A DNA stretch of 22,872 nt, taken from contig JAAFJZ010000001.1 of the NCBI GenBank assembly GCA_013298205.1, positions 1 through 22,872 of the forward strand. The letters are read 5' to 3'. This stretch comes from Cytophagales bacterium. Its GTDB lineage: Bacteria > Bacteroidota > Bacteroidia > Cytophagales > UBA9547. The notes beneath the pieces were generated by a model. It had not been told where the DNA came from and did no database searches. It worked only from the letters and a program-made list of their open reading frames with translations. Below are positions 8,885 through 16,692 of this stretch, piece after piece. Position 1 is the stretch's first letter. The number at the start of each line of letters is the position of its first letter. The position numbers and the translations under genes were made by a program.

Positions 8885-8966
8885 GGGCGTACCCCTGCGG
8901 GTCAGGCTATCGCTACAAGTCAGCGTTCGTTCCTCTCGCTGAGCTTTTCACTCTATCCTTTACGCT
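8885..8966 (+). repeat. 82-bp G+C-rich dispersed repeat, left copy
   Basis: The block starts GGGCGTACCCCTGCGGGTC and ends CTCTATCCTTTACGCT. Its reverse complement recurs at 10561-10642. The first 37 and last 23 positions are nearly identical (one mismatch each), while the central 22 differ. It is much richer in G+C than its surroundings. Similar G+C-rich strings are scattered through many Bacteroidota genomes (recalled from memory, not searched). The rest of the gap between fumC and the DUF2452 gene (8786-9073) holds only the fumC hairpin and AT-rich sequence. Confidence 0.85.
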
Positions 8967-9073
8967 TTGTGTATTTTTTATAATTTTAATAAAATGTTTA
9001 CTAAATGACTCCAAAACATTTAGTACGATTTTAGCGTTTTCACAAAAATATATATTTCACAAATACACGCATT

Positions 9074-9523
9074 TTGAAGGAACAAGAAATAGGTAAAGAA
9101 TTTACAGGACATATAGACAAAGACAAAACCACAGAAACTCCTGGACTTTTGCCTTATGCACATACGGTAGGTGGAGCCGTAATCAAACCAGAAGATGAAG
9201 GGAGAATAAAAGGAAATGCCATTTCTGCCATGAAACAGCAGACAGAAATGCAATTTTTACAGATTCAAGAGCAAGTGTTACTTTTACAAAAACAAGCTCA
9301 AGCCATTCGTGAACGAATGATTTTTTCAGAACGAATTTATAAAATAGAATTGCGTTTCGACCCTATTATTGGTCATCTATACCACTTGTATGAGAAAAAA
9401 GACGGAAGCGACACATTATCTATGGTTTCACCTGAACAATGGGGCAAAAAATTACCTTATCAAAGCTATCTTGCTAGTTTGCGACTTTTAGCAGACCACA
9501 CATGGGAGGTGGTGAGCAAATAA
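9074..9523 (+). CDS. DUF2452 family protein
   Basis: This 149-residue soluble protein has no signal peptide or membrane segment. I recognise it from the order LPYAHTVGGAVIKPEDEG, KGNAISAMKQQTEMQ, QAQAIRERM, FDPIIGHLYHLYEKKDG and ADHTWEVV, which is the DUF2452 pattern of Bacteroidota. Function is unknown. The middle (about 52-85) is glutamine-rich and likely a long helix or coiled coil. The start is uncertain: no ATG exists between the upstream stop at 9032 and the conserved region, so TTG at 9074 is the best choice. It lies between the two inverted 82-bp repeats, convergent with the PD-(D/E)XK gene. Because the family is widespread, it is more likely a resident gene than cargo. Confidence 0.8.
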   Translation: MKEQEIGKEFTGHIDKDKTTETPGLLPYAHTVGGAVIKPEDEGRIKGNAISAMKQQTEMQFLQIQEQVLLLQKQAQAIRERMIFSERIYKIELRFDPIIGHLYHLYEKKDGSDTLSMVSPEQWGKKLPYQSYLASLRLLADHTWEVVSK

Positions 9524-9614
9524 TTGATTGTTTTTTTAAATAACAAACTACATAGGAACATGAAAAGTTAAAACCTTTCACTTTCATTCTTAAAAATCAT
9601 AATCTTTATTTAAT

Positions 9615-10487
9615 TTATTGATTTTTTTTAATCAAGAAATATTCTATTTGCTGAATGGTTAGTCCTGTATCTTCTGCAATAATTTCTTTTGAAGTGCCTC
9701 TTTGTAGCATTTTTTTAGCAATTTCAATAGCTTTTTGGTAGCGTATTTTATCTTCTTCTTCAATTTTCAACGAAAGTGCCTCGCTTGCTTTGAGGTGCAA
9801 ATAGTCCAGATAACGATTATAACCATATTGCGCATCTTTATCCAAGCGCATAATATCCAAAACTTCTTTTGCCTCAGTTAGTCCCTTTGCTTTAAATGTA
9901 TCTTTAACTTCACTATTTTTAAAAAAATAAATCCATTCATCAAGTGTGTCTTTTGCTACATCATCAAATTGATTTACTTTTATAATATAATATTCAGGAA
10001 AAATATCAGAAACATTATTCTTTGTAAAGGTTTCTTTTTGTTTGTTTGAAAGTTGTAGCGTATCCTTTTCATGCAATCCTTCAAAATTTGTTTTTCCTTT
10101 GTAAACATAATCTTGCCCTTGCCCTAGGTTAAAATAAACAATATTGATAGAAATTACTTTTCTAATATCTGAATAGGGTTGCCCTAAACTTAAATTTTCG
10201 GTTAAAGCTTTTGAAGCTCCATAAGCCATTCTATGAAAATAATCAATCTCGTAAGTATTTTGAATTTCTATAATTACTAACTCGTTTTTAGCATTTTGTA
10301 TCAAAATATCTACTCGATTATATTTGTCTTCGTTTGTCTCTTGGTTACCTTCACTTTCTAAAATCTTTTGAATTTTGATGTCTTCAAATAAAATTTCAGA
10401 CAAAAAACCTTCAAGAACTACAAAATTCGCTTTGTTTCTAAGTAGTTTTTTTACTGCCCAATCAAATCTTATTAATTTTTTGCTCAT
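9615..10487 (-). CDS. PD-(D/E)XK nuclease family protein (Rpn/YhgA-like putative transposase)
   Basis: The protein resembles the Rpn/PDDEXK_2 family, whose Escherichia coli members are DNA endonucleases that promote RecA-independent recombination. I use the ATG at 10487 (MSKKLIRFDWAVKKLL), the usual family start, giving 290 residues. A TTG/ATG-rich extension upstream overlaps the promoter. The catalytic core is Asp60 in YNRVDILIQ and Glu74-Ile-Gln76 in VIIEIQN, so the third motif is ExQ rather than ExK, as is common in this family. C-terminally there is a charged helical region and GTSKEIIAEDTGLTIQQIEYF, which looks like a helix-turn-helix. Near-identical G+C-rich repeats in inverted orientation flank this gene and the DUF2452 gene. 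It shares the core layout, but little sequence, with the two copies at 17781 and 18869. It looks intact. Confidence 0.85.
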   Translation of the reverse strand: MSKKLIRFDWAVKKLLRNKANFVVLEGFLSEILFEDIKIQKILESEGNQETNEDKYNRVDILIQNAKNELVIIEIQNTYEIDYFHRMAYGASKALTENLSLGQPYSDIRKVISINIVYFNLGQGQDYVYKGKTNFEGLHEKDTLQLSNKQKETFTKNNVSDIFPEYYIIKVNQFDDVAKDTLDEWIYFFKNSEVKDTFKAKGLTEAKEVLDIMRLDKDAQYGYNRYLDYLHLKASEALSLKIEEEDKIRYQKAIEIAKKMLQRGTSKEIIAEDTGLTIQQIEYFLIKKNQ

Positions 10488-10503
10488 AAAATTATTTTCG
10501 ATA

Positions 10504-10511
10504 CAAAAATA
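10504..10511 (-). promoter_or_regulatory. Candidate -7 box for the PD-(D/E)XK gene
   Basis: The minus strand reads TATTTTTG, fitting TAnnTTTG, 17 nt before the ATG at 10487. The leader would be only about 10 nt. No -33 TTTG is evident. Confidence 0.35.
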
Positions 10512-10560
10512 CAAAAAAGTAGGCACATTTTTTTCTTACTTCATTAATATAACACCTCTC

Positions 10561-10642
10561 AGCGTAAAGGATAGAGCGAAAAGCCCGCAGTGAGGCATGA
10601 GCGAGGACTTGTAGCGATAGCCTGACCCGCAGGGATACGCCC
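10561..10642 (-). repeat. 82-bp G+C-rich dispersed repeat, right copy (inverted)
   Basis: On the minus strand this reads GGGCGTATCCCTGCGGGTC through CTCTATCCTTTACGCT, aligning without gaps to 8885-8966. Together the pair forms an inverted repeat around 1.6 kb containing the DUF2452 and PD-(D/E)XK genes. The remainder of the gap between 10488 and 10849 contains the two promoters given separately and AT-rich sequence. Confidence 0.85.
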
Positions 10643-10791
10643 ACAAACTATTTTACTTTTTTTTATAAACTTTTGAAATCACATTTCTACCCTAACCTTA
10701 AAATAATGACTTATAGTTATTTTAAAAAAATTTAAAAATACCCTTTCATTTCCCACAAAAAATACCATTTGATAAATCTCCTATTTTTTTC

Positions 10792-10822
10792 TTTGAAATA
10801 TTAATGAATACTACGACATTTG
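10792..10822 (+). promoter_or_regulatory. Promoter of the nrnA-FKBP operon
   Basis: TTTG (10792-10795), a 19-nt spacer and GACATTTG (10815-10822), one base off TAnnTTTG. Transcription would begin near 10829, inside the longest open frame, so translation must use the ATG at 10850. Confidence 0.5.
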
Positions 10823-10849
10823 CACCCTCTTTTACACCAGCATTTTTAC

Positions 10850-11857
10850 ATGCACAATATTGAACAGTTAAAGGCTTTATTATCAGAACCTAAGAAAGTT
10901 GTTATTACGACTCATCCCAAACCAGATGCAGATGCGTTGGGCTCATCTTTGGCTTTGTTTTTGTATTTGAAGAAAAAAAACCATGTTGTTCATGTAATTG
11001 TTCCCACCGATTATCCTAGTTTTTTGAACTGGATGCATGAACAGAAATCGGTAAGTGTATTTGACAACCAAAAATCAAAATCTATAATCGAAAACGCAGA
11101 TTTTGTGTTTTGCCTAGATTTTTCGTCCCTTTCTCGCATCAATGATGATGGTTTGGGTGATATGATAGCAAAAAGTTCTGCACAAAAAGTGCTGATAGAC
11201 CACCATTTGGAACCTGAAAATTTTGCTACTTATGAGCTATGGGATTCTAGTGCTTCTTCCACAGCCGAACTTATCTATGATTTTATTTGCTTAATGGGTG
11301 AAAAATCTCTCATTGATGTGCCCATAGGTGAGTGCATATATGCTGGCATCATGACCGATACGGGTTCGTTTCGCTTTAGAAGCACGACTGCAAAAGTGCA
11401 TTTGGCTATAGCCGAGCTGCTCACGATAGGTGTAGATAATGCCAAAATACATCGTTTGATATATGATAATAATTCTGAATCTAAGTTAAGATTTTTGGGT
11501 TATTCGTTGCAAGAAAAACTTAAAGTTTTACATGATTTTAAAGTCGCTTATTTTACCATTAATTCCAACGAGCTCAATCGCTTCAATTCTCAAAATGGAG
11601 ATACCGAAGGCTTGGTAAACTATGCCTTATCGCTGCAAAATATAGAAATGGCAGTCATTATGATAGAAAGAGAGGGTTTGGTCAAGCTATCTTTTCGCTC
11701 AAGTGGAGATTTTTCGGTGAATAGTTTTGCCAGAAAACATTTTAGCGGTGGCGGACACAAAAATGCGGCAGGAGGCAAATCAGAACTCAATTTGAAAGAA
11801 ACAGAAAATAAATTTTTGGAAATATTACAACATTATAAACAAGATCTAAACAATTAA
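10850..11857 (+). CDS. nrnA: DHH family phosphoesterase, NrnA-type (nanoRNase / pAp phosphatase)
   Basis: A cytoplasmic manganese-dependent phosphoesterase. NrnA-type members degrade 2- to 5-nt RNAs and dephosphorylate pAp, and some hydrolyse linear dinucleotides from cyclic-di-nucleotide turnover. In the 335-residue product the DHH domain shows HPKPDADALGS (about 22-32), CLDFSS (about 87-92), the DHH triad in LIDHHLEP (about 115-122) and MTDTGSFRF (about 167-175). The DHHA1 domain ends with GGGHKNAAGG (about 299-308), which binds RNA. I chose the ATG at 10850 rather than a TTG 30 nt upstream because that TTG is part of the promoter -7 box. It is 11 nt upstream of an FKBP lipoprotein gene, almost certainly in one operon, a neighbour pair I recall near gldI in gliding Bacteroidota. 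Confidence 0.9.
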   Translation: MHNIEQLKALLSEPKKVVITTHPKPDADALGSSLALFLYLKKKNHVVHVIVPTDYPSFLNWMHEQKSVSVFDNQKSKSIIENADFVFCLDFSSLSRINDDGLGDMIAKSSAQKVLIDHHLEPENFATYELWDSSASSTAELIYDFICLMGEKSLIDVPIGECIYAGIMTDTGSFRFRSTTAKVHLAIAELLTIGVDNAKIHRLIYDNNSESKLRFLGYSLQEKLKVLHDFKVAYFTINSNELNRFNSQNGDTEGLVNYALSLQNIEMAVIMIEREGLVKLSFRSSGDFSVNSFARKHFSGGGHKNAAGGKSELNLKETENKFLEILQHYKQDLNN

Positions 11858-11868
11858 ATTCAATCAAT

Positions 11869-12759
11869 ATGCTTAAGAAAAGTATTAACCTTGGCGTTTA
11901 CGCTTCCATTATCGGTCTTTTTTTTCAGTGCGAAAGCAAAAAAGACTTTAAAACAGACGAAAGCGGCTTAATGTATGCAATTATAGAGGATAAAGAAGGA
12001 ACACCAGCCAAACAAGGCGATATTCTTACACTCGATTTATTGTACAAAGCCCAAAATCAAACCCAGACACCCAAAGATTCTGTATTATTCGATTCTAAAG
12101 TAGCTGGCAAACCGCTTACATTTATGCTTCCTGCTAGTTCGTTTGCTGGTTCTTTTGAAGATGCGCTTAGCAAACTTTCAGAAGGCGATAGCGCACAATT
12201 TCAAATCAATGCGGATAGCCTTTTTGAAAAATCATTTAGAATGCCCCTGCCTCCTTTTATAGAAAAAGGAAGTAAAATTCTATTTGCCGTAAAAATGAAT
12301 AAAATACAAACCAAAGAACAATTCGAAAAAGAAATGAGCAACAAAGCAGAAGAACAAAAACAAAAAGACGAAGCTACCATTGTACAATACATGGCGGACA
12401 ACAAAATGCAAGGCACAAAACTAAGTGAAGGCGTTTATTATGTAGTAGGCAAAGAAGGAACGGGAAAAATGCCTGCAAATGGAGACACCGTAAGTGTACA
12501 TTATACAGGAAAATTACTTTCCGGCAAAGTATTCGATAGCTCCAAAACCTCAGGCAAACCTATCGAGTTTCCTATCGGAGCTGGCTATGTAATCAAAGGT
12601 TGGGATATAGGGATTTCGGCTATGAAAGAAGGAGAAACAGGTGTTTTGGTTATTCCTTCAAGCGCAGCTTATGGTGCCAATGGTGCTGGTGGCGTGATTC
12701 CACCTAATGCCGTTTTGGTATTTGATGTAGAACTAAAAGCTGTGAAAGCAAAAAAATAA
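11869..12759 (+). CDS. FKBP-type peptidyl-prolyl isomerase lipoprotein with two FKBP domains
   Basis: This envelope proline isomerase probably assists folding of exported proteins. The N-terminus has a hydrophobic stretch ending FFQC, with a likely lipidated Cys21, although Gln before the Cys is not canonical. The 296 residues contain a divergent FKBP domain (about 45-135: GDILTLDLLYKAQ, LSEGDSAQFQI), a Lys/Glu/Gln-rich helical linker (about 145-180) and a canonical C-terminal FKBP domain (about 195-293) with VSVHYTGKL, FDSSKTSGKPIEFPIG, VIKGWDIGISAMKEGE and PPNAVLVFDVEL. The layout resembles Mip/FkpA dimers except that both halves are FKBP-like. GldI of the gliding machinery is also an FKBP lipoprotein, and the link to a DHH phosphoesterase gene hints at that role, but I cannot confirm it. 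A strong terminator follows. Confidence 0.88.
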   Translation: MLKKSINLGVYASIIGLFFQCESKKDFKTDESGLMYAIIEDKEGTPAKQGDILTLDLLYKAQNQTQTPKDSVLFDSKVAGKPLTFMLPASSFAGSFEDALSKLSEGDSAQFQINADSLFEKSFRMPLPPFIEKGSKILFAVKMNKIQTKEQFEKEMSNKAEEQKQKDEATIVQYMADNKMQGTKLSEGVYYVVGKEGTGKMPANGDTVSVHYTGKLLSGKVFDSSKTSGKPIEFPIGAGYVIKGWDIGISAMKEGETGVLVIPSSAAYGANGAGGVIPPNAVLVFDVELKAVKAKK

Positions 12760-12780
12760 TTTTTTATTGAATTACTTTAT

Positions 12781-12821
12781 AAAAGTCCTACTAAAATAAG
12801 AATTAGTAGGACTTTTTTTTT
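12781..12821 (+). terminator. Strong intrinsic terminator after the FKBP gene
   Basis: A perfect 13-bp stem (12781-12793 with 12804-12816, arms AAAAGTCCTACTA and TAGTAGGACTTTT) has a 10-nt loop and runs into a T tract. Confidence 0.85.
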
Positions 12822-12892
12822 ATTAACAAATGCTTATAAATCAACGTTCCCTGTGATTAGGCAAGCTAAACCAAAAAAAATTATATTTTTTT

Positions 12893-12924
12893 CTTTAATT
12901 ATACAATTTATCATTCTACATTTG
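12893..12924 (+). promoter_or_regulatory. Promoter of the T9SS propeller protein gene
   Basis: TACATTTG (12917-12924) matches the -7 box exactly. A TTTA at the -33 position is one base off TTTG. The leader to the ATG at 12963 would be about 32 nt, and the start codon is preceded by A/T-rich sequence without a Shine-Dalgarno motif. Confidence 0.5.
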
Positions 12925-12962
12925 TAGCCTATAAATTTATTTACACTTAATTATTTAAAATT

Positions 12963-15836
12963 ATGAAAAACAAATACACAAAAGTCCTATCCTATATCGG
13001 GATGATGCTCGGTATGGCAGGGACGGCATCTGCACAGTTTATGGCAGGTGATTTTACTCGTACTACGGTGTCTTCGGCAATTAATGGAGACGGAAGTTTT
13101 TGGGAAAGTCAAATGGTTCTTAGAAAAGGCGATTTTAACAAAGATGGTAAAATGGATATACTTACTACTGGTTTTAGTGGATACGGTACTTTTTACATTC
13201 ATTTGAATAATTCTACTACAGGTGGCTTAATTTTCTCTCCAACTAGTTCATTACCAGGTTTTACTGGATCGGGTCAATTTGACACTCAACACTATCAAAT
13301 AATAGATGCCAGTGATGCAGGCGATTTGAATGGAGATGGAGGAGATGATGTAGTTTGTTTAGGTTACAGAAATCAAAGCCCATATTTTGATTATGTGGTT
13401 ACGACAAGATTCTCTAATATGGCTCCAGGATTTACAGGTACACCTACTGAAGCAGCTGTTTGTTTTCAACCTGCTTCAGCTATTTCTTTATCTAATTCTG
13501 TTCTTCCTAATTTTACTGCTACAAATGGTAAAAATAGTAATCAATTAAGAATTGTTGATTTGGATGGCGATGGAAAGAAAGATATAGTAGTAGCTACTTT
13601 GAATACACCACCCAATGGTTGGACACCTGGAACTGGAATAATCAATCTAGTTATTATTCGCAACATAACAACAAACAATTCTACTTCTTTTGTAGGTGAA
13701 GCACCTATTAATATAAGTATTAGCTGTTCAGGATTGAATTACGCACGTATAAATCATTTATCAGTAGGCGATGTGAATGGAGATGGTAAAATGGACTTAG
13801 TAGCAGGTGGTGAAGGTATTGGCATAGCAACAGGAAGACCTGGTTCTTTATTAATAAATACTTCTGCAGCAGTCGGTTCTTTCTCTTTTGATAATAACCC
13901 AAACAATACAGGATTGCAAGGTTTTGGAAATGTTGGACCGGATTATTCTCCTAATGGTCCTTGGCCAGGTGTTAATAATTCTTGGGGTTCTCAAAGTAAA
14001 GCATCTTTTGGTTCTGCAATTGGGGATATGAACAATGATGGTAAAAACGATGTCGTAATTAATATTGCTGATAATGTTATGTATCCACTGATATTTAGAC
14101 AAGTGCCAACTACATCTGGTATTTCTTTTATATCTGATAATGGAACTATTCCTCAAAATACTGCTGGTGCTCAGTTATTAGGTACAGATGTAGCAGATTT
14201 AGATGGAGACCAACAAATAGATTTTCTTTCAGCAACAGATGGTTCTAATGTTAGATTATTTAAAGGAAATCATACTGCTGGAGGTGCACTTACTTTCTCT
14301 ACAGGTTTTAATTACTCAGCTCCAGGATCTACTAATACAAATAAAGTTGTAGTAGCTGATTTTAATTTAGATGGCAAACCAGATTTTGTAACTTTTGGTT
14401 CATCAGCTTCTGTTGGTTCTTTGGCATTCTTTACTAATAATATAGCTTATCCAATGTTATCAGTAGTAGGGATTAATCCAGTTGGTATTTCAGTAAATTC
14501 AGTTATTACTTTAACGGGTCAATCTTTTGATTATGTAAAATCTGTTAATTTTCCAGGATCTGTATCAGGTATCGTAAGTGTAACTAATTTTAAATTCAAA
14601 AATGGTGTGCCTTCAGATTTGTATTCAGATAAGTTATTGGTTACAGTACCCGCTAATATAGCTTGTACAGGTACATTAACCATCACAGGTAATATGGGAA
14701 GTACTACTATCGCTTATTCTTCTGGAGCTACAGGTAGCCAAACGATTACTTTACCTGTAATAAGTTCATCTACAGTATATTCTACAACCCCTTATGTGAT
14801 TTCAGGTATTTCTGCAAGCTCAGGAAAAGTAGTTTCATTATCTATTGCTGGCCCTAATTCGGCTATGATTACATCTACTTCGGTAGGTATGGCTACGGTT
14901 ACAGGTTTTCAAGCAGGTACTTACACGGTTACAGGTAACCAAGCAGGAGGAGCTTTAGGTTGTACGGTATTCAATGCAGCTTCAGCTACTACGACTACTT
15001 TCACAATTTCTAAAGCTTCTCAAACAGTAGCTATTGCAGCACTTACTAATCTTACTATGAGTAGTGGATTGATGACTACAGTTACAGTTACTTCTTTACC
15101 CATTTCAGGTAATCCGGTAAGAATATACCTAACGTCAATATCTGGAGGTGCTATACTTTCTAGTGTAACTACTTCAGGAAATACAGCTTCTCTTTCTATT
15201 CCTTCAAATGGATCTTTTGCAATGTTTGCATCTGTAGATATGGGAACAAATCATAATTCAGTTACAGTTACAGGATATGGATCTTATTTTGTAGCATCAG
15301 CTCCAGTATTGGCATATACGGTATCAATGCCTTCTATATCTACTCAAACACTTACAGGTGCTTCTGGCTTGGTTACAGCTACACTTACAGGCGCACAAAC
15401 TGCTATTACTTATAGCGTAATGTCTTCACCTGCAGGTATCGCTACGGTAGGAGCTTCTACAGGTGTAATTACTTATACAGCAATAGGTACAGTAACTGTT
15501 ACAGGGACAACAGCAACTACAAGTTCTTTCACTATTTCTAAATCTGCATCTACTTCTTTCGCAGTGGTTACAGTTTCAGGAACAAGCACTACATCTCTAA
15601 ACTTTAGCGAGGCAGATACCAAATTGTCTGTTTACCCTAACCCAAGTACAGGTAAATTTACCATCAGCACGCCAGGTAAATTTTCTTACACTATCGTTTC
15701 TTCTACAGGAACAGTAGTAGCACAAGGTTCTGGTTTAGATGTACAAGGAGTTGAAATTAGCGTAGCTAAAGGTTCTTATATCTTGGTTGTAAGCTCTACT
15801 TTAGGAAAAGCAAGTCGCAAGATTTTGATTCAATAA
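12963..15836 (+). CDS. Secreted FG-GAP/VCBS beta-propeller protein with T9SS type A sorting domain
   Basis: A 957-residue exported protein. Residues 1-24 form a Sec signal peptide ending ASA before Gln25. Seven calcium-loop motifs of the DxNxDGxxD type start near residues 57, 120, 198, 269, 353, 410 and 465 (for example GDFNKDGKMD and GDVNGDGKMD), which fits one seven-bladed integrin-like propeller. An IPT/TIG-like segment follows (about 495-590: VVGINPVGISVNSVITLTGQ), then Ser/Thr-rich Ig-like repeats including a BIG2-like stretch (about 803-860: GIATVGASTGVITYT). The C-terminus (about 885-957: LSVYPNPSTGKFTI...ASRKILIQ) is a type A sorting domain that directs passage through the type IX system and surface attachment. 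No catalytic domain is visible, so a binding or adhesin role is inferred. It is monocistronic, with its own promoter and terminator. Confidence 0.9.
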   Translation: MKNKYTKVLSYIGMMLGMAGTASAQFMAGDFTRTTVSSAINGDGSFWESQMVLRKGDFNKDGKMDILTTGFSGYGTFYIHLNNSTTGGLIFSPTSSLPGFTGSGQFDTQHYQIIDASDAGDLNGDGGDDVVCLGYRNQSPYFDYVVTTRFSNMAPGFTGTPTEAAVCFQPASAISLSNSVLPNFTATNGKNSNQLRIVDLDGDGKKDIVVATLNTPPNGWTPGTGIINLVIIRNITTNNSTSFVGEAPINISISCSGLNYARINHLSVGDVNGDGKMDLVAGGEGIGIATGRPGSLLINTSAAVGSFSFDNNPNNTGLQGFGNVGPDYSPNGPWPGVNNSWGSQSKASFGSAIGDMNNDGKNDVVINIADNVMYPLIFRQVPTTSGISFISDNGTIPQNTAGAQLLGTDVADLDGDQQIDFLSATDGSNVRLFKGNHTAGGALTFSTGFNYSAPGSTNTNKVVVADFNLDGKPDFVTFGSSASVGSLAFFTNNIAYPMLSVVGINPVGISVNSVITLTGQSFDYVKSVNFPGSVSGIVSVTNFKFKNGVPSDLYSDKLLVTVPANIACTGTLTITGNMGSTTIAYSSGATGSQTITLPVISSSTVYSTTPYVISGISASSGKVVSLSIAGPNSAMITSTSVGMATVTGFQAGTYTVTGNQAGGALGCTVFNAASATTTTFTISKASQTVAIAALTNLTMSSGLMTTVTVTSLPISGNPVRIYLTSISGGAILSSVTTSGNTASLSIPSNGSFAMFASVDMGTNHNSVTVTGYGSYFVASAPVLAYTVSMPSISTQTLTGASGLVTATLTGAQTAITYSVMSSPAGIATVGASTGVITYTAIGTVTVTGTTATTSSFTISKSASTSFAVVTVSGTSTTSLNFSEADTKLSVYPNPSTGKFTISTPGKFSYTIVSSTGTVVAQGSGLDVQGVEISVAKGSYILVVSSTLGKASRKILIQ

Positions 15837-15866
15837 AGAATAAGCTTAAATTTAATTAAGGTTCTA

Positions 15867-15905
15867 AAAAGCCCTAGAAGCAATTGCTTCTAGGGCTTTT
15901 TTTTG
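15867..15905 (+). terminator. Intrinsic terminator after the T9SS protein gene
   Basis: A perfect 15-bp stem (15867-15881 with 15886-15900, arm AAAAGCCCTAGAAGC) with an AATT loop is followed by T residues. Its T tract runs straight into the tip of the first 103-bp-type repeat. A closely similar hairpin follows the T9SS fragment at 16645. Confidence 0.85.
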
Positions 15906-15956
15906 TCTTGACTAGGATTTATGAGATTTTTGGAATGGTAGGATTTTTTAAAATTG
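15904..15956 (+). repeat. Hairpin element copy A (left half only)
   Basis: It begins TGTCTTGACTAGGATT and follows the left arm of the 103-bp element, with several differences, as far as the central TTAAAATTG, then stops. The right arm is absent. It abuts the terminator of the T9SS gene. Confidence 0.75.
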
Positions 15957-15967
15957 TAATTCCTTTT

Positions 15968-16070
15968 TGTCTTGACTAGGATTATTTGGATTTTTGGGAT
16001 GGTATGATTTTTAAAATTGCCTATAATTTAATCCTAGAATCTTTTCATCCTACAAATCCTAGTTGAGACA
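15968..16070 (+). repeat. 103-bp hairpin element copy B (complete)
   Basis: The tips TGTCTTGACTAGGATT and AATCCTAGTTGAGACA are inverted repeats with two mismatches. Inside, GGAT blocks in the left arm at about 9-nt steps face ATCC or AATC blocks in the right arm in register, so the whole forms a long imperfect stem around a loop of about 17 nt. There is no open reading frame inside. Confidence 0.9.
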
Positions 16071-16106
16071 ATTTTAGGTAGGATTTTAAAAATTGGAAGC
16101 TCTTTT

Positions 16107-16195
16107 TGTCTTGACTAGGATTATTTGGATTTTTGGGATGGTAGGATTTTTAAAATTGACTATAATTTAATCCTAGAATCTTTTCGTCCTACAAA
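16107..16195 (+). repeat. Hairpin element copy C (right tip lost)
   Basis: It follows the 103-bp consensus up to CCTACAAA and then continues directly into coding sequence of a T9SS protein fragment. The last 14 or so bases of the element are missing. Between copies B and C (about 16077-16096) lies another short internal piece of the left arm, so A, B and C form a nested cluster. Confidence 0.8.
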
Positions 16196-16197
16196 CT

Positions 16198-16617
16198 ATA
16201 TCTTGGACAAATGCTACGGCTACAGGGCCAAATTCAGCAACGGCAGATTGGGATAAATTGCAACCCGCGAGTGTAGTAGTTTCAGCCAACGGATGTTCAT
16301 ATAGCGGTTCTTATGGCGGAAGTTGTTCAAATTCTAGTCCAACTACAAATACAAGAAAAGTATTTGCAGAAATGAAAGATTCAGAAGGCAGTGCATTCAA
16401 ATTTTATCCTAATCCTAATGAAGGGAGTTTTGTTTTTGAAACTGATGGTTCGGTAGGCGAGGCTTTCATAATTAATACCTTAGGTCAAATAGTTGATAAG
16501 ATTTCATTGACTGAAAACGTTTACTCTTATGCGGTAAATCTTTCTGCAAAAGGCACTTACTTGCTGAAAATCAAAACCAATACAGCTTCTAAATCTATTA
16601 CGTTTGTAGCGCAATAA
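16198..16617 (+). pseudogene. 5'-truncated T9SS surface-protein gene (C-terminal 139 residues)
   Basis: The frame starts directly at the broken end of hairpin element C, with no ATG and no signal peptide. A TTG at 16258 is the first possible start but lies inside the conserved fold, so I treat this as a remnant. The product reads ISWTNATATGPNSATADWDK, a Gly/Ser/Cys-rich linker (NGCSYSGSYGGSCSNSS), then a type A sorting domain FKFYPNPNEGSFVFE with GTYLLKIKT near the end. The domain is intact, so the fragment derives from the 3' end of a type IX-exported protein gene. It is not a copy of the 12963 gene, because the C-terminal sequences differ. It keeps its own terminator. The region 15837-16197 before it holds only repeats. 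Confidence 0.75.
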
Positions 16618-16644
16618 AAAAGCTTAGTTATTAAGTTTCGAAAA

Positions 16645-16683
16645 TCCCTAGAAGCACGCAATTGTTTCTAGGGACTTTTTTTG
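16645..16683 (+). terminator. Intrinsic terminator after the T9SS fragment
   Basis: Stem 16645-16655 with 16664-16674 (arms TCCCTAGAAGC and GTTTCTAGGGA, one G-U pair), 8-nt loop, then a run of T. Its arms are nearly those of the terminator at 15867, and it also runs into TGTCTTGACTA. Confidence 0.75.
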
Positions 16684-16692
16684 TCTTGACTA
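16682..16692 (+). repeat. Hairpin element copy D (left tip only)
   Basis: Only TGTCTTGACTA of the 103-bp element remains. After it the sequence changes to a 13-bp tandem repeat. Confidence 0.55.

Noticed and set aside
10820..10849. N-terminal extension of the DHH phosphoesterase from TTG 10820
   Set aside because: The TTG is part of the -7 promoter box, and the family start fits the ATG at 10850.
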